Shown piece by piece: positions 19,304 through 31,279 of a stretch of DNA of 58,026 bases. Source of the DNA: Lentibacillus jeotgali. GTDB taxonomy: Bacteria > Bacillota > Bacilli > Bacillales > Amphibacillaceae. Positions within the stretch are counted from its first letter, which is position 1; each line of letters starts with the position of its first letter. The notes beneath the pieces are model-generated. The model saw only the letters and a program-made list of their open reading frames with translations. It was not told the origin of the DNA and made no database searches. Position numbers and translations under genes: made by a program. Where the stretch lies: NCBI RefSeq assembly GCF_000224785.1, contig NZ_AGAV01000001.1, positions 1 through 58,026 of the forward strand. Direction: 5' to 3'.

Positions 19304-19906
19304 ATGTCTGAGCATTACTTTTCACAAAACCCTCAATCCAAAAGTTCACCTAAGAAATGGAATTACCGGCTGAGAGGCGAGAATTTTATGTTCGAGAGCG
19401 ATTATGGCGTATTCTCCAAACATCAGGTAGACTACGGTTCGCGATTGCTGATTGAACATTTTGAAAAGCCCGCGATTGCGGGGAATTTCCTCGATCTTGG
19501 CTGTGGCTACGGACCAATAGGAATCGCTGTTGCGCATAGTTATAAAGACCGCACTGTTATGCTGACAGACATTAATGAACGGGCAATCGCACTCGCTGAA
19601 AAAAATGCGTATTACAACGATGTAACCAATGTTGAATTTGCACTAAGTGATCGGTTTAATCATCTTAAAGATAGAAAATTTGCAGCCATTCTTACCAACC
19701 CTCCTATTCGGGCGGGCAAACGGACTGTTTATCAGATGTTTGAAGACAGCAGGTATGCCCTGCTGAAGAATGGAGAGTTGTGGGTGGTCATCCAGAAAAA
19801 GCAGGGAGCGCCATCTGCAATGGATAAATTGAAAGATTTATTCGGAAATGTTAAAGTAATTGACCGCAGTAAAGGCTATTATGTTTTAGCGGCTAAAAAT
19901 GATTGA
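19304..19906 (+). CDS. ybxB: Class I SAM-dependent methyltransferase (YbxB, RsmC-like)
   Basis: A 200-residue Rossmann-fold methyltransferase. The SAM-binding motif FLDLGCGYGPIG lies at about 62-73, and the NPPI tetrapeptide of N-methyltransferases in LTNPPIRAGK at about 129-138. RsmC relatives methylate guanine in 16S rRNA, but the target here is unproven. ATG 19304 gives the family N-terminus MSEHYFS; upstream extension to 19229 would run through the rplL terminator. The rpoB promoter overlaps its last codons. Confidence 0.93.
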   Translation: MSEHYFSQNPQSKSSPKKWNYRLRGENFMFESDYGVFSKHQVDYGSRLLIEHFEKPAIAGNFLDLGCGYGPIGIAVAHSYKDRTVMLTDINERAIALAEKNAYYNDVTNVEFALSDRFNHLKDRKFAAILTNPPIRAGKRTVYQMFEDSRYALLKNGELWVVIQKKQGAPSAMDKLKDLFGNVKVIDRSKGYYVLAAKND

Positions 19907-19931
19907 CCTTATAGTTTACTTATGATATTAT
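19903..19931 (+). promoter_or_regulatory. Sigma-A promoter of rpoB-rpoC
   Basis: TTGACC (19903-19908), 17-nt spacer, TATTAT (19926-19931). The -35 box includes the stop codon of ybxB. It yields a leader of about 385 nt before rpoB (19938-20324). I see no terminator or clear RNA family in that leader; an 89-codon ORF in it has no good ribosome binding site and is not called. Confidence 0.82.
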
Positions 19932-20324
19932 ATTAAAATGCTAATATGGGACTTCTTTTGTCAAGTGAAGATTTCATTTTATATAAAACGTATAAATCAC
20001 TGGTAACCTGGGAACAATGGTAGAATCGGCAAAAAACAATGGTAAATTATTGGAAAAATCAAGGTCGTATGTTTCCCTTCTTAATCGTTGGAAGTTAAGG
20101 TTATTGCCAGTGTTAAAATATGTTTTCTGCAGTTATGCTGACTGCGGAATTGCCGGGAGTTATTGTAACAGTAGTACATGTGCTATTGTTATTTTGTATC
20201 TGTACGATGGATTTAAAACAACTGATCATTATATCAGTTTGTTTTCTAAATATATGAGTCATTTTTCACTGCAGCAACTATGGTGAATAATCTTTGAAAA
20301 ATGCTGATTTGAGGGGTGAAGCAG

Positions 20325-23300
20325 TTGACAGGTCAACTAGTTCAGTACGGACGGCACCGCCAACGCAGAAGCTATGCGCGCATTAGTGAAGTGTTGGAAC
20401 TGCCAAATCTAATCGAAATTCAAACCGCTTCCTATGATTGGTTTTTAAAGGAAGGTTTGCGGGAGATGTTCCAGGATATTTCCCCAATTGAGGATTTCGC
20501 GGGCAACCTATCATTGGAATTCATTGATTATAGTCTTGGTGAACCCAAGTACCCTGTTGATGAATCCAAAGATCGGGATGTCACATATAATGCCCCGCTT
20601 CGTGTGAAGGTTCGCCTGATCAATAATGAAACAGGTGAAGTGAAAGAGCAGGAAGTGTTCATGGGCGATTTTCCGCTGATGACAGACACAGGTACATTTA
20701 TTATTAATGGTGCTGAGCGCGTTATTGTTTCTCAGCTTGTACGCTCACCAAGTGTCTATTACAGCGAGAAATATGATAAAAACGGCAAACGTGGTGTGAC
20801 TGCAACCGTGATTCCGAACCGCGGGGCATGGCTGGAGTTTGAAACAGATGCCAAAGATGTTGCATATGTAAGAATCGACCGTACACGGAAGTTGCCGATC
20901 ACGGTTCTTTTGCGTGCGCTTGGATTTGGCACAGACCAGGAAATAATTGATCTTCTCGGGGAAAATGAATACCTGAAGAATACCCTTGAAAAAGACAACA
21001 CAGAAACAACTGAAAAAGCGTTGCTCGAAATCTATGAGCGTCTGCGCCCAGGTGAACCGCCAACGGTTGAAAACGCCAAGAGTTTGCTGGTGTCACGCTT
21101 TTTCGATCCGAAAAGATATGACCTGGCACGTGTTGGCCGGTACAAAATGAATAAAAAATTAAACATTAAAAACCGTCTGTTCAATCAAATTCTGGCTGAG
21201 CCGGTTGTTGATCCCGAGACCGGAGAAGTTCTGGCTCAAGAGGGCGACAAATTGGAACGCAAACTGCTTAATAAAATCATTCCTTATCTGGAAAACCAGG
21301 ATAATATGCTTGGGGAAAAACATGTTGAAACAAATGAAGGCGTTCTGGATGAATCAATTCGTTTGCAATCCGTAAAAATCATTGATCCGACTGACCCTGA
21401 GGGCGAACGTCAATTGGAAGTCATTGGCAACGCTGGTGTTGACCGCAATGTTAAGCATATTACACCTGCAGATATTCTATCATCTGTCAGCTACTTCTTT
21501 AATCTGCTGCATCGTGTCGGAGGAACCGATGACATTGATCATCTGGGTAACCGGCGTCTGCGTTCTGTTGGGGAATTGATGCAAAATCAATTCCGGATCG
21601 GGCTTTCCCGTATGGAACGTGTGGTGCGCGAACGTATGTCAATTCAGGATACATCAAGTATTACACCGCAGCAGCTGATTAATATCCGTCCGGTTATAGC
21701 TTCCATTAAGGAGTTCTTCGGAAGTTCACAGCTGTCACAGTTTATGGATCAGACAAATCCGTTAGGGGAATTAACCCACAAAAGGCGCCTGTCTGCTCTT
21801 GGCCCAGGCGGTCTGACACGTGAGCGTGCCGGTTTTGAAGTACGTGACGTTCACTATTCACACTACGGCCGCATGTGTCCAATCGAGACGCCTGAGGGAC
21901 CGAATATCGGTCTGATTAATTCATTGTCCAGTTATGCAAAGGTCAATGAATTCGGATTTATAGAAACACCTTATCGCCGTGTTGATCCGGAGACGGGTAA
22001 AGTAACCGGTGAAACGGATTATCTGACGGCTGATGAAGAAGATAACTATATTGTGGCACAGGCAAACGCTCGTCTGAATGAGGATGGCACTTTTGCTGAC
22101 GAAGAGGTTATCGCCCGCTTCCGTGGGGATAACACAGTAGTGCCGCGCGAAAAACTCGATTATATGGACGTTTCGCCAAAGCAGGTTGTTTCTGCTGCAA
22201 CGGCATGTATTCCGTTTTTGGAAAACGATGACTCTAACCGTGCGCTGATGGGTGCAAACATGCAGCGTCAGGCAGTACCGTTGATGGAGCCTCAGGCACC
22301 AATTGTCGGTACGGGAATGGAGTATGTGTCCGGCAAGGATTCGGGTGCTGCCATTATTTGCCGGAATGCCGGTGTTGTGGAGCATGTTGAAGCTAAAGAA
22401 GTCCGTGTCCGCCGAGTTTCTGAAGTTGATGGCAAAGAGGTGAAAGGCGACCTGGATGTTTATCGCATGCAGAAATATATCCGTTCGAACCAGGGAACAT
22501 GCTATAATCAGCGTCCAATTGTGTCGAAGGGCGATCGTGTAACACAAGGGGAAGTTCTGGCTGACGGCCCATCGATGGAAGATGGTGAATTAGCACTTGG
22601 CCGAAATGCACTTGTCGGCTTTATGACTTGGGAAGGTTACAACTATGAAGACGCGGTCATCATGAGTGAGCGTATGGTGAAAGATGATGACTTCACGTCG
22701 ATCCATATAGAAGAGTATGAATCGGAAGCTCGTGATACAAAACTCGGACCGGAAGAAATTACACGGGACATTCCAAACGTCGGTGAAGACGCCCTGAAAA
22801 ATCTTAACGAAAACGGGATTATCCGTATTGGTGCGGAAGTTTCTGATGGTGATATCTTGGTGGGTAAAGTGACGCCTAAAGGGGTAACGGAGCTGTCTGC
22901 TGAAGAACGGCTGCTTCATGCCATCTTTGGTGAGAAAGCCCGGGAGGTCCGTGACACGTCGTTGAAAGTACCGCATGGAGCAGGCGGTATTGTACTGGAA
23001 GTTAAAATATTCAACCGGGAAGACGGCGACGAATTGCCACCGGGTGTGAACCAGCTGGTACGTGTTTACATTGTTCAGAAACGGAAAATCTCTGAAGGGG
23101 ACAAAATGGCGGGAAGACACGGTAACAAAGGTGTCATTTCCAAGATTCTGCCCGAGGAAGATATGCCGTTCCTGCCTGATGGCACGCCAATCGATATTAT
23201 GCTTAACCCATTGGGTGTTCCGTCCCGTATGAACATCGGACAGGTGTTTGAAATGCACCTGGGTATGGCAGCGCGCGAACTTGGTCTGCATGTGGCCACT

Positions 23301-23861
23301 CCGGTGTTTGATGGCGCAAATGAGGAAGATGTATATGAGACATTGCAGGAAGCAGGTATGGCGAAGGATGCTAAATCAATCCTGTATGACGGCCGGAGTG
23401 GCGAGCCGTTTGATAACCGTGTTTCTGTCGGTGTCATGTATATGATTAAACTGGCGCATATGGTTGACGACAAACTGCATGCCCGTTCAACCGGACCTTA
23501 TTCACTTGTAACCCAGCAGCCGTTGGGCGGTAAAGCACAATTCGGCGGTCAGCGTTTCGGTGAAATGGAAGTCTGGGCACTTGAAGCATATGGTGCTGCT
23601 TATACACTGCAGGAAATCCTGACGGTGAAATCGGATGATGTGGTAGGCCGTGTCAAAGCCTATGAATCAATCGTTAAAGGTGATAATGTAACAGAGCCTG
23701 GCGTACCTGAGTCGTTTAAAGTACTCATTAAAGAGCTTCAGAGTCTTGGAATGGATGTGAAAATGCTGGCCAGTGACGAGTCGGAAATCGAAATGCGCGA
23801 ACTGGAAGAAGAGGATACACAAGCAGCAAGCAAACTAAACCTGGAGACCGAGGAAAATTAA
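20325..23861 (+). CDS. rpoB: DNA-directed RNA polymerase subunit beta
   Basis: A 1178-residue beta subunit. Near-identity to B. subtilis RpoB runs from [20 protein letters not shown] to the acidic tail. The rifampicin pocket reads [20 protein letters not shown], with the usual S, D, H and R residues present, so no target-site resistance is evident; glycine follows NPL where alanine or serine is common. [12 protein letters not shown] near the catalytic centre is intact. TTG 20325 is chosen because it gives the family N-terminus and lies six nt after GAGGGGTG; the track-style GTG 20316 overlaps that site. Confidence 0.98.
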   Translation: MTGQLVQYGRHRQRRSYARISEVLELPNLIEIQTASYDWFLKEGLREMFQDISPIEDFAGNLSLEFIDYSLGEPKYPVDESKDRDVTYNAPLRVKVRLINNETGEVKEQEVFMGDFPLMTDTGTFIINGAERVIVSQLVRSPSVYYSEKYDKNGKRGVTATVIPNRGAWLEFETDAKDVAYVRIDRTRKLPITVLLRALGFGTDQEIIDLLGENEYLKNTLEKDNTETTEKALLEIYERLRPGEPPTVENAKSLLVSRFFDPKRYDLARVGRYKMNKKLNIKNRLFNQILAEPVVDPETGEVLAQEGDKLERKLLNKIIPYLENQDNMLGEKHVETNEGVLDESIRLQSVKIIDPTDPEGERQLEVIGNAGVDRNVKHITPADILSSVSYFFNLLHRVGGTDDIDHLGNRRLRSVGELMQNQFRIGLSRMERVVRERMSIQDTSSITPQQLINIRPVIASIKEFFGSSQLSQFMDQTNPLGELTHKRRLSALGPGGLTRERAGFEVRDVHYSHYGRMCPIETPEGPNIGLINSLSSYAKVNEFGFIETPYRRVDPETGKVTGETDYLTADEEDNYIVAQANARLNEDGTFADEEVIARFRGDNTVVPREKLDYMDVSPKQVVSAATACIPFLENDDSNRALMGANMQRQAVPLMEPQAPIVGTGMEYVSGKDSGAAIICRNAGVVEHVEAKEVRVRRVSEVDGKEVKGDLDVYRMQKYIRSNQGTCYNQRPIVSKGDRVTQGEVLADGPSMEDGELALGRNALVGFMTWEGYNYEDAVIMSERMVKDDDFTSIHIEEYESEARDTKLGPEEITRDIPNVGEDALKNLNENGIIRIGAEVSDGDILVGKVTPKGVTELSAEERLLHAIFGEKAREVRDTSLKVPHGAGGIVLEVKIFNREDGDELPPGVNQLVRVYIVQKRKISEGDKMAGRHGNKGVISKILPEEDMPFLPDGTPIDIMLNPLGVPSRMNIGQVFEMHLGMAARELGLHVATPVFDGANEEDVYETLQEAGMAKDAKSILYDGRSGEPFDNRVSVGVMYMIKLAHMVDDKLHARSTGPYSLVTQQPLGGKAQFGGQRFGEMEVWALEAYGAAYTLQEILTVKSDDVVGRVKAYESIVKGDNVTEPGVPESFKVLIKELQSLGMDVKMLASDESEIEMRELEEEDTQAASKLNLETEEN

Positions 23862-23918
23862 CAGGATTGCGCTGTATAGGCTGATGATGAATATCGGACC
23901 AGGAAGATTCCGGTGAGA

Positions 23919-23936
23919 GACCGGCATTTTCCGGTC
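23919..23936 (+). other. Small hairpin in the rpoB-rpoC gap
   Basis: GACCGG (23919-23924) pairs with CCGGTC (23931-23936) in a 110-nt gap between rpoB and rpoC. There is no T run, so it is not a terminator; it might be an RNA processing or stability element. Confidence 0.4.
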
Positions 23937-23971
23937 CATGGAATTCGGACACAAAAAAGGGAGGTAGACCC

Positions 23972-26900
23972 TTGCTGGATGTAAATAATTTTGAGTATAT
24001 GAAAATCGGGTTAGCTTCATCAGAGAAAATTCGCTCATGGTCTCATGGCGAGGTCAAGAAGCCGGAGACAATCAACTACCGTACTTTAAAACCGGAAAAA
24101 GATGGTTTGTTTTGCGAACGGATCTTTGGACCGCAAAAGGACTGGGAGTGTCATTGTGGAAAGTACAAACGTGTACGCTACAAAGGTGTCGTTTGTGACC
24201 GGTGCGGGGTAGAGGTTACAAAAGCGAAAGTCCGTCGTGAACGCATGGGTCATATTGAACTGGCTGCGCCTGTTTCACACATTTGGTATTTTAAAGGGAT
24301 TCCAAGTCGCATGGGTCTGGTGCTGGATATGTCCCCTCGTGCCTTGGAAGAAGTCATTTATTTTGCTGCATATATTGTTACGGAAACTGGCGATACACCA
24401 CTGGAAAAGAAACAGCTTCTTTCCGAGAAGGAATATCGTGCCTATTATGAGAAATATGGCGCCACATTCAAAGCGCAAATGGGTGCTGAAGCAATCCGCA
24501 AGCTGCTGCATGATATTGATCTTGAAAAAGAAGTTGATACACTGAAAGAAGAGTTGAAGACAGCACATGGACAGCGCAGAACGCGAGCGATCAAGCGTCT
24601 TGAGGTCCTCGAGTCATTCCGTAATTCCGGTAATGACACATCCTGGATGGTTCTCGATGTTCTTCCGGTCATCCCGCCGGAAATTCGGCCGATGGTTCAG
24701 CTTGACGGTGGACGTTTTGCCACATCAGACCTGAATGATTTATATCGTCGTGTCATTAACCGCAATAACCGTCTGAAACGCCTGTTGGATCTCGGGGCAC
24801 CGAGCATCATCGTTCAAAACGAGAAGCGGATGTTGCAGGAATCGGTAGATGCGTTGATTGATAACGGGCGGCGCGGACGCCCTGTAACAGGGCCCGGAAA
24901 TCGCCCGCTAAAGTCACTTTCCCATATGCTGAAAGGGAAACAGGGACGTTTCCGTCAAAACTTGCTTGGTAAGCGTGTTGATTATTCCGGACGTTCTGTA
25001 ATCGTTGTTGGACCGAGTCTGAAAATGTACCAATGTGGTCTGCCAAAAGAAATGGCGTTGGAACTATTTAAGCCATTTATTATGAAAGAGCTTGTCGAAA
25101 AAGGGTTTGCTCATAATATCAAATCGGCTAAACGTAAAATCGAACGGGTTCACCCGGAAGTATGGGGTGTGCTTGAAGAAGTGATCAAGGAGCATCCGGT
25201 TTTGTTAAACCGTGCGCCGACCTTGCACCGCCTGGGTATCCAGGCATTTGAACCAGTTCTGGTGGAAGGCCGTGCCATTCGTCTTCACCCACTTGTCTGT
25301 ACGGCATATAACGCGGACTTTGACGGTGACCAAATGGCTGTACACGTCCCGCTTTCAGCAGAAGCACAAGCAGAAGCACGTGTCCTGATGCTCGCTGCAC
25401 AGAATATCTTGAACCCGAAAGATGGCAAACCTGTTGTAACACCATCACAGGATATGGTTCTGGGTAACTATTACTTGACATTGGAACGTGAAAATGCGGT
25501 TGGTGAGGGAAGCCGTTTCAAGGATACGGATGAGGCACTGCTTGCCTATCAGAACGGTTATGTTCACCTGCATTCACGTGTTGCGATCAAAGCATCGAGC
25601 CTTAATAAAAAATCCTTTACGGATGAACAGCAGGACCAAATGCTTCTGACAACAATCGGCAAACTGATTTTCAACGAGATTTTGCCGGATTCGTTCCCAT
25701 ATATTAACGAACCGACAAAGTCCAATCTGGAAATTAAAACACCAGCCAAATACTTCGTTGAACAGGGGACGGATATTACTGAAGAGATTAAGAAGCTTGA
25801 GATCATTCCGCCGTTCAAGAAAGGTATACTGGGAGACATCATTGCTGAAGTGTTTAAACGATTCAAGATAACCGAAACATCCAAAATGCTTGACCGAATG
25901 AAAGACCTTGGGTTTAGTTACTCAACCAGGGCAGGCATGACTGTAGGTGTCTCTGATATTGTTGTCCTGAAAGAAAAAGAAGAGGTTCTCAATGATGCAC
26001 AGGAACAAGTCGACAAAGTATCGAAACAATTCAGACGCGGTTTGATTACGGACAACGAGCGCTATGACCGGGTTATCGCAATTTGGTCACAGGCCAAGGA
26101 TGATATTCAGGAACGCCTGATGGAATCGCTGGATAAACGGAACCCGATCTTTATGATGAGTGATTCCGGAGCAAGAGGTAATGCTTCCAACTTCACACAG
26201 CTTGCCGGTATGCGCGGTCTTATGGCCAATCCTTCCGGTGAGATAATGGAATTGCCGATCAAGTCCAGCTTCCGTGAAGGTCTGACCGTACTGGAATACT
26301 TCATTTCCACTCATGGTGCCCGTAAAGGTCTTGCCGACACAGCACTGAAAACGGCTGACTCAGGTTATCTGACCCGCCGGCTTGTTGACGTCGCTCAGGA
26401 TGTCATCATTCGTGAAGACGATTGCGGAACAGACCGTGGCTTGACGGTTTCAGCGTTAACAGATGATGTCGAAGTGATCGAACCGTTGCTTGACCGCTTA
26501 GTGGGGCGTACGGCATTTGAAAATGTGCGTCATCCTGAAACCGATGAAATCATTGCAGAGAAGAACACTGTTATGTCAGAAGACCAGGCAAAACAAATCG
26601 TTGAAGCTGGGGTTGAAGAAGTCATTATCAGGTCTGCATTTACATGTAACACCAAACATGGCGTCTGCAAGAAATGCTATGGCCGCAACCTAGCTACCAG
26701 TGATGAGGTCGAAGTTGGTGAGGCAGTCGGTATCATTGCGGCACAGGCAATTGGTGAACCTGGTACACAGCTGACCATGCGTACCTTCCACACTGGCGGT
26801 GTTGCAGGTGACGATATCACACAAGGTTTGCCACGGATTCAAGAGCTGTTTGAAGCACGCAATCCAAAAGGTCAGGCAGTGATCAGTGAGATTTATGGTG

Positions 26901-27595
26901 CCGTAAAAGAAATAAAAGAAGTGAAAGATAAACAAGAGGTTGTCATCCAGGGTGATGTTGAGCAACGCACATACCCTGTCCCTTACAACGCACGCATGAG
27001 AGTGTCTGAGGGTGATGAGGTGAATGCCGGGCAAGCACTCACAGAAGGTTCGGTTGATCCAAAAGAACTCCTCCGCGTACAAGGCATTGATGGCGTACAG
27101 CAATACCTGCTGCGTGAAGTTCAGAAAGTATACCGTATGCAAGGTGTTGAAATTGGCGATAAACACGTCGAGGTCATGGTGCGTCAGATGATGCGCAAGA
27201 TTCGTGTTGTAGAATCAGGAGATACGGATGAACTGCCTGGATCATTACTGGAAATTCACCAATTCCGGGATGCTAACCAGACGGTTCTCGAGGAAGGCCG
27301 GCAACCGGCTATCGGCCAGCCAGTGCTTCTCGGTATTACAAAAGCATCACTGGAAACTGATTCATTCTTATCCGCCGCGTCCTTCCAGGAAACAACCCGT
27401 GTACTGACGGATGCTGCGATTAAAGGCAAGCGGGATGAACTGCTGGGACTTAAGGAAAATGTCATTATCGGTAAGCTGGTTCCTGCCGGGACTGGTATTC
27501 AGCGCTACCGAAATCTTGAAACATCTTTGGATGAACCAGAAGAAAATGTTGATGAACCGGAAGAAACCGAGCCGGTAGAAAACACATTTTCATAG
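23972..27595 (+). CDS. rpoC: DNA-directed RNA polymerase subunit beta'
   Basis: A 1207-residue beta' subunit. The N-terminal zinc site [19 protein letters not shown] (about 60-78), the catalytic [12 protein letters not shown] (about 447-458) holding the active-site magnesium, the trigger-loop segment [17 protein letters not shown]-like sequence (about 929-945) and a second zinc site (CGTDRG ... [11 protein letters not shown]) are intact. TTG 23972 follows GGGAGG and gives [10 protein letters not shown], the family start. The C-terminal tail is glutamate- and proline-rich. Confidence 0.98.
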   Translation: MLDVNNFEYMKIGLASSEKIRSWSHGEVKKPETINYRTLKPEKDGLFCERIFGPQKDWECHCGKYKRVRYKGVVCDRCGVEVTKAKVRRERMGHIELAAPVSHIWYFKGIPSRMGLVLDMSPRALEEVIYFAAYIVTETGDTPLEKKQLLSEKEYRAYYEKYGATFKAQMGAEAIRKLLHDIDLEKEVDTLKEELKTAHGQRRTRAIKRLEVLESFRNSGNDTSWMVLDVLPVIPPEIRPMVQLDGGRFATSDLNDLYRRVINRNNRLKRLLDLGAPSIIVQNEKRMLQESVDALIDNGRRGRPVTGPGNRPLKSLSHMLKGKQGRFRQNLLGKRVDYSGRSVIVVGPSLKMYQCGLPKEMALELFKPFIMKELVEKGFAHNIKSAKRKIERVHPEVWGVLEEVIKEHPVLLNRAPTLHRLGIQAFEPVLVEGRAIRLHPLVCTAYNADFDGDQMAVHVPLSAEAQAEARVLMLAAQNILNPKDGKPVVTPSQDMVLGNYYLTLERENAVGEGSRFKDTDEALLAYQNGYVHLHSRVAIKASSLNKKSFTDEQQDQMLLTTIGKLIFNEILPDSFPYINEPTKSNLEIKTPAKYFVEQGTDITEEIKKLEIIPPFKKGILGDIIAEVFKRFKITETSKMLDRMKDLGFSYSTRAGMTVGVSDIVVLKEKEEVLNDAQEQVDKVSKQFRRGLITDNERYDRVIAIWSQAKDDIQERLMESLDKRNPIFMMSDSGARGNASNFTQLAGMRGLMANPSGEIMELPIKSSFREGLTVLEYFISTHGARKGLADTALKTADSGYLTRRLVDVAQDVIIREDDCGTDRGLTVSALTDDVEVIEPLLDRLVGRTAFENVRHPETDEIIAEKNTVMSEDQAKQIVEAGVEEVIIRSAFTCNTKHGVCKKCYGRNLATSDEVEVGEAVGIIAAQAIGEPGTQLTMRTFHTGGVAGDDITQGLPRIQELFEARNPKGQAVISEIYGAVKEIKEVKDKQEVVIQGDVEQRTYPVPYNARMRVSEGDEVNAGQALTEGSVDPKELLRVQGIDGVQQYLLREVQKVYRMQGVEIGDKHVEVMVRQMMRKIRVVESGDTDELPGSLLEIHQFRDANQTVLEEGRQPAIGQPVLLGITKASLETDSFLSAASFQETTRVLTDAAIKGKRDELLGLKENVIIGKLVPAGTGIQRYRNLETSLDEPEENVDEPEETEPVENTFS

Positions 27596-27608
27596 GCAAG
27601 TAGTAGTG

Positions 27609-27686
27609 TCGGAAGCACTCAAAAATTAGCCGAAATAACGTTGACAACACACACCAGGAATGGTAATATATCGAGGGTGCTTCCGA
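27609..27686 (+). promoter_or_regulatory. str operon promoter flanked by inverted repeat
   Basis: TTGACA (27641-27646), 17-nt spacer, TAATAT (27664-27669) is enclosed by perfect 10-base inverted repeats TCGGAAGCAC (27609-27618) and GTGCTTCCGA (27677-27686). The promoter serves rplGB-rpsL-rpsG-fusA-tuf. The right arm would be at about +2 to +12. Confidence 0.8.
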
Positions 27687-27715
27687 TTATACTTGTTACT
27701 TTGGAGGATATGCGG

Positions 27716-27967
27716 ATGTCTTATGAAAAAGTGACCCGGTTTCGATCAGATTTGATAATCGGAACGAAACAGACACTTAAAGCAATCAAACGTGGTGCTG
27801 TAAGTGAGGTATTTATTGCTGATGATGCGGACCGGCAAGTCACGCAAAAGGTGGAAGGATTGGCTCATGAAATGAGTGTACCCTGCCACCGGGTTGATTC
27901 CATGCAGAAGCTCGGTGTTGCTTGCGGTATCGATGTCGGTGCATCAGCTGTTGCAGTAAAGCAATAA
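27716..27967 (+). CDS. rplGB: L7Ae-family ribosomal protein (YbxF/RplGB), K-turn binding
   Basis: An 83-residue L7Ae/L30e-fold protein that binds kink-turn RNA. Typical segments are IIGTKQTLKAIKRGAVSEVFIADDAD (short matches at about 14-40) and KLGVACGIDVGASAVAV near the end. ATG 27716 is eight nt after GGAGG; ATG 27710 is too close and earlier codons lie in the promoter. First gene before rpsL, as in B. subtilis. Confidence 0.94.
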   Translation: MSYEKVTRFRSDLIIGTKQTLKAIKRGAVSEVFIADDADRQVTQKVEGLAHEMSVPCHRVDSMQKLGVACGIDVGASAVAVKQ

Positions 27968-28003
27968 AGTTTTGGCGATTCTATCGCGAAGACTTTGTTT
28001 TTT
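27966..28003 (+). terminator. Attenuator-like hairpin before rpsL
   Basis: AAAGTTTTGGCGAT (27966-27979) pairs with ATCGCGAAGACTTT (27983-27996) with two mismatches, then GTTTTTT. It overlaps the rplGB stop and could modulate read-through into the str genes. Confidence 0.72.
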
Positions 28004-28104
28004 GCAAAAAAATGAACCACCTGGATATGTGGTATTAGATAGCAAATGTGAAGGGTGGTATCCGTGTATCGTATTGTCGACTAAAAAAGAGAGGAGGAAA
28101 TGAA

Positions 28105-28527
28105 TTGCCTACAATTAATCAGTTGGTACGCAAAGGTCGTGTGAGGAAACCTAAGAAGTATCCTTCACCTGCACTGAACAAAGGTTATAACAGCTTCAAA
28201 AAACAATTCACAAACCAAAATGCACCACAAAAACGTGGCGTTTGTACCCGTGTTGGTACGTTGACACCGAAGAAGCCGAACTCTGCACTGCGGAAATATG
28301 CACGTGTTCGCTTGTCAAACAACATGGAAGTAACAGCCTACATTCCTGGAATTGGACACAATCTGCAGGAACACAGTGTTGTATTGATTCGCGGAGGTCG
28401 TGTAAAAGACTTGCCAGGTGTCCGTTATCACATTGTACGCGGTGCGCTTGACACTGCTGGTGTAGAAGGCCGTGCACAAGGCCGTTCAAAATACGGCACT
28501 AAGAAGAAAAAAGCTAAGAAAAAATAA
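28105..28527 (+). CDS. rpsL: 30S ribosomal protein S12
   Basis: A 140-residue decoding-centre protein. The streptomycin-determinant segments [11 protein letters not shown] and [13 protein letters not shown] carry the wild-type lysines. TTG 28105 after GAGGAGG gives the family start [12 protein letters not shown]; the longer frame from 28048 has no support. The short [15 protein letters not shown] region differs slightly from B. subtilis. Confidence 0.97.
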   Translation: MPTINQLVRKGRVRKPKKYPSPALNKGYNSFKKQFTNQNAPQKRGVCTRVGTLTPKKPNSALRKYARVRLSNNMEVTAYIPGIGHNLQEHSVVLIRGGRVKDLPGVRYHIVRGALDTAGVEGRAQGRSKYGTKKKKAKKK

Positions 28528-28563
28528 ATTGAATCACTAGATTCAGGGAAAGGAGGGGGACAT

Positions 28564-29034
28564 ATGCCACGTAAAGGACCAGTACCTAAACGCGATGTCT
28601 TGCCGGATCCGCTTTACAATTCAAAATTGGTAACGCGTTTAATCAACCAGATCATGATTGATGGTAAACGGGGTAAAGCACAAAAGATCCTTTATAATGC
28701 GTTTGCACTTGTTTCGGAAAGAAGCGGACAGGATGCTATGGAGGTCTTTGAACAAGCCATGAAGAATGTCATGCCTGTTCTGGAAGTGCGTGCACGCCGT
28801 GTTGGTGGTTCAAACTATCAAGTACCGATGGAAGTGCGCCCGGAACGCCGTCAGGCATTAGGATTACGTTATATTGTTAACTATTCACGTCTTCGTGGAG
28901 AAAAAACAATGGAAGAACGTCTTGCCAACGAAATTCTGGATGCTTCGAACAACACCGGGGCGTCCGTCAAAAGACGCGAAGAATTACACAAGATGGCCGA
29001 GGCGAACAAAGCATTTGCCCACTATCGCTGGTAA
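28564..29034 (+). CDS. rpsG: 30S ribosomal protein S7
   Basis: A 156-residue 30S head-assembly protein that contacts E-site t[23 protein letters not shown] at the start and [19 protein letters not shown]-like mid-section are characteristic. Preceded by AAAGGAGGGG; 36 nt after rpsL. Confidence 0.98.
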   Translation: MPRKGPVPKRDVLPDPLYNSKLVTRLINQIMIDGKRGKAQKILYNAFALVSERSGQDAMEVFEQAMKNVMPVLEVRARRVGGSNYQVPMEVRPERRQALGLRYIVNYSRLRGEKTMEERLANEILDASNNTGASVKRREELHKMAEANKAFAHYRW

Positions 29035-29076
29035 TGATAATCAAATAAAAGCTTTCAGGAGAAAGGAGAAGAATAC

Positions 29077-31155
29077 ATGGCTAGAGAGTTCTCCTTGGAA
29101 AAGACACGTAATATCGGTATTATGGCACACATTGATGCAGGTAAGACCACTACTACCGAGCGTATTCTTTTCTATACAGGACGTATTCACAAAATTGGTG
29201 AAACCCATGAAGGTGCATCACAGATGGACTGGATGGAGCAGGAACAAGATCGCGGTATAACGATTACCTCTGCTGCAACCACTGCCCAGTGGAAGAATCA
29301 CCGTATAAACATTATTGATACACCGGGTCACGTGGATTTCACAGTTGAAGTTGAACGTTCTTTGCGCGTACTTGACGGTGCGGTGACAGTTCTTGACGCA
29401 CAATCAGGCGTGGAGCCGCAGACAGAAACTGTGTGGCGCCAGGCAACAACATACGGTGTTCCGCGAATTGTGTTTGTCAACAAAATGGATAAGGTCGGTG
29501 CGGACTTCCTGTATTCGACCAACTCATTGAAGGAACGTCTCGGTGCCAATGCACATGCCGTTCAGCTGCCAATCGGTGCTGAAGATAATTTTGAAGGCAT
29601 CATTGACCTGATTACGATGCAGGCATTCTACTACGAGGATGAGCTTGGCACGCGCGCGGAAGCTCGCGAAATTCCTGATGAATATAAGGAAAAGGCTGAA
29701 GAATTGCGCGGTGAACTAATCGAAGGTGTAGCGGAAGTTGATGAAGATCTCATGATGCAATATCTTGAGGGTGAAGAGATTTCCAATGAAGAGCTGAAAA
29801 AAGCTATTCGGACAGCTACATTGAATGTTGATTTTTATCCGGTTTACTGTGGTTCGGCATTTAAAAACAAGGGTGTTCAATTAGTACTTGACGGTGTAAT
29901 TGACTATTTGCCGGCCCCAACTGATGTGCCGCCGATTGAAGGTTTTGATCCGGAGACGGAAGAGGCGACGACACGCCCGTCCGACGATAATGCATCATTT
30001 TCAGCACTGGCATTTAAAGTCATGACAGATCCGTATGTAGGTAAGCTGACATTCTTCCGGGTATACTCCGGCACATTGGATTCAGGATCATACGTTAAAA
30101 ACTCTGTTAAAGACAAGCGGGAACGTGTAGGGCGTATTTTGCAGATGCATGCCAACTCCCGCCAGGAAATCAAGACGGTGCATGCCGGTGAAATTGCAGC
30201 GGGAGTAGGACTGAAAGATACTTCGACCGGGGAAACGCTTTGCGATGAAAAGGACCTTGTTATTCTTGAGTCCATGGATTTCCCTGAACCGGTTATCTCT
30301 GTTGCCATTGAGCCTAAGACAAAAGCCGATCAGGATAAGATGGGAATTGCACTGGGCAAACTGGCAGAAGAGGACCCGACATTTAAGACAGAAACAGATG
30401 AAGAAACCGGCCAGACCATCATCTCTGGTATGGGTGAATTGCATCTGGACGTTATCGTCAACCGTCTGAAAGCTGAATTCAAAGTGGAAGCGCAAGTTGG
30501 TGCACCGCAAGTGGCCTACCGTGAAACATTCCGTGGATCTGCTGAGGTTGAAGGGAAGTTCATTCGTCAATCCGGTGGACGTGGACAGTATGGACATGTT
30601 TGGGTAAGATTTGAACCAAACGAAGAAAGCGCAGGCTACGAATTTGAAAATAAAATCGTCGGTGGTGTTATACCGCGTGAATATATTCCATCGGTTGATG
30701 CAGGTATCCAGGAATCCATGGAAAATGGCGTGTTAGCCGGCTACCCGCTTATCGATGTTAAAGCAACACTATTTGATGGCAGCTACCATGACGTTGACTC
30801 AAACGAAATGGCATTTAAAATTGCCGGTTCGATGGCTCTTAAAGAAGCTAAAGCTAAATGCAGCCCGGTTTTGCTTGAGCCGATGATGAAGGTTAATGTT
30901 GTCGTTCCTGAAGAGTATATGGGAGACATCATGGGTGATGTCACATCACGCCGCGGCCGTGTAGAAGGTATGGAACCACGCGGACCGGCTCAGGTTGTCA
31001 GAGCGTTTGTACCACTGGCCGAAATGTTCGGTTATGCAACATCGCTGCGTTCTAATACACAGGGACGCGGAACATTCACTATGCATTTTGATCATTACGA
31101 GGAAGTGCCTAAGAGTATATCGGAAGAAATTATTAAGAAAAATGCTGGAGAATAA
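29077..31155 (+). CDS. fusA: Elongation factor G
   Basis: A 692-residue translocase GTPase. G1 AHIDAGKTT (about 17-25), G3 DTPGHVDF (about 81-88) and G4 NKMD (about 136-139) are intact; domains II-V follow at normal length. Starts 42 nt after rpsG following GAAAGGAG. Fusidic-acid resistance substitutions were not assessed. Confidence 0.98.
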   Translation: MAREFSLEKTRNIGIMAHIDAGKTTTTERILFYTGRIHKIGETHEGASQMDWMEQEQDRGITITSAATTAQWKNHRINIIDTPGHVDFTVEVERSLRVLDGAVTVLDAQSGVEPQTETVWRQATTYGVPRIVFVNKMDKVGADFLYSTNSLKERLGANAHAVQLPIGAEDNFEGIIDLITMQAFYYEDELGTRAEAREIPDEYKEKAEELRGELIEGVAEVDEDLMMQYLEGEEISNEELKKAIRTATLNVDFYPVYCGSAFKNKGVQLVLDGVIDYLPAPTDVPPIEGFDPETEEATTRPSDDNASFSALAFKVMTDPYVGKLTFFRVYSGTLDSGSYVKNSVKDKRERVGRILQMHANSRQEIKTVHAGEIAAGVGLKDTSTGETLCDEKDLVILESMDFPEPVISVAIEPKTKADQDKMGIALGKLAEEDPTFKTETDEETGQTIISGMGELHLDVIVNRLKAEFKVEAQVGAPQVAYRETFRGSAEVEGKFIRQSGGRGQYGHVWVRFEPNEESAGYEFENKIVGGVIPREYIPSVDAGIQESMENGVLAGYPLIDVKATLFDGSYHDVDSNEMAFKIAGSMALKEAKAKCSPVLLEPMMKVNVVVPEEYMGDIMGDVTSRRGRVEGMEPRGPAQVVRAFVPLAEMFGYATSLRSNTQGRGTFTMHFDHYEEVPKSISEEIIKKNAGE

Positions 31156-31188
31156 TTGATTTTTTCCTTAATCTGACGTATAACTTTT

Positions 31189-31233
31189 ATTGAAGGCTAT
31201 GGATAAGCTTAATGGTTTATTCGGCCTTTCAAT
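31189..31233 (+). other. Hairpin in the fusA-tuf gap
   Basis: ATTGAAGGC (31189-31197) pairs with GGCCTTTCAAT (31223-31233), with one bulged base. It is followed by AATAAATTTT, a poor terminator tail. Possibly a processing or partial termination site in the 124-nt gap. Confidence 0.4.
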
Positions 31234-31279
31234 AAATTTTAAAAAAAACACTTTTATTTCTTTAAAGGAGGAACTATAC

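Noticed and set aside
20017-20286. 89-codon ORF in the rpoB leader
   Set aside because: No good ribosome binding site, odd composition (cysteine- and serine-rich), and no family resemblance; better seen as untranslated leader.
21921-23291. Two antisense ORFs of over 200 codons inside rpoB
   Set aside because: Complement shadows of strongly biased rpoB codons, with no supporting signals.
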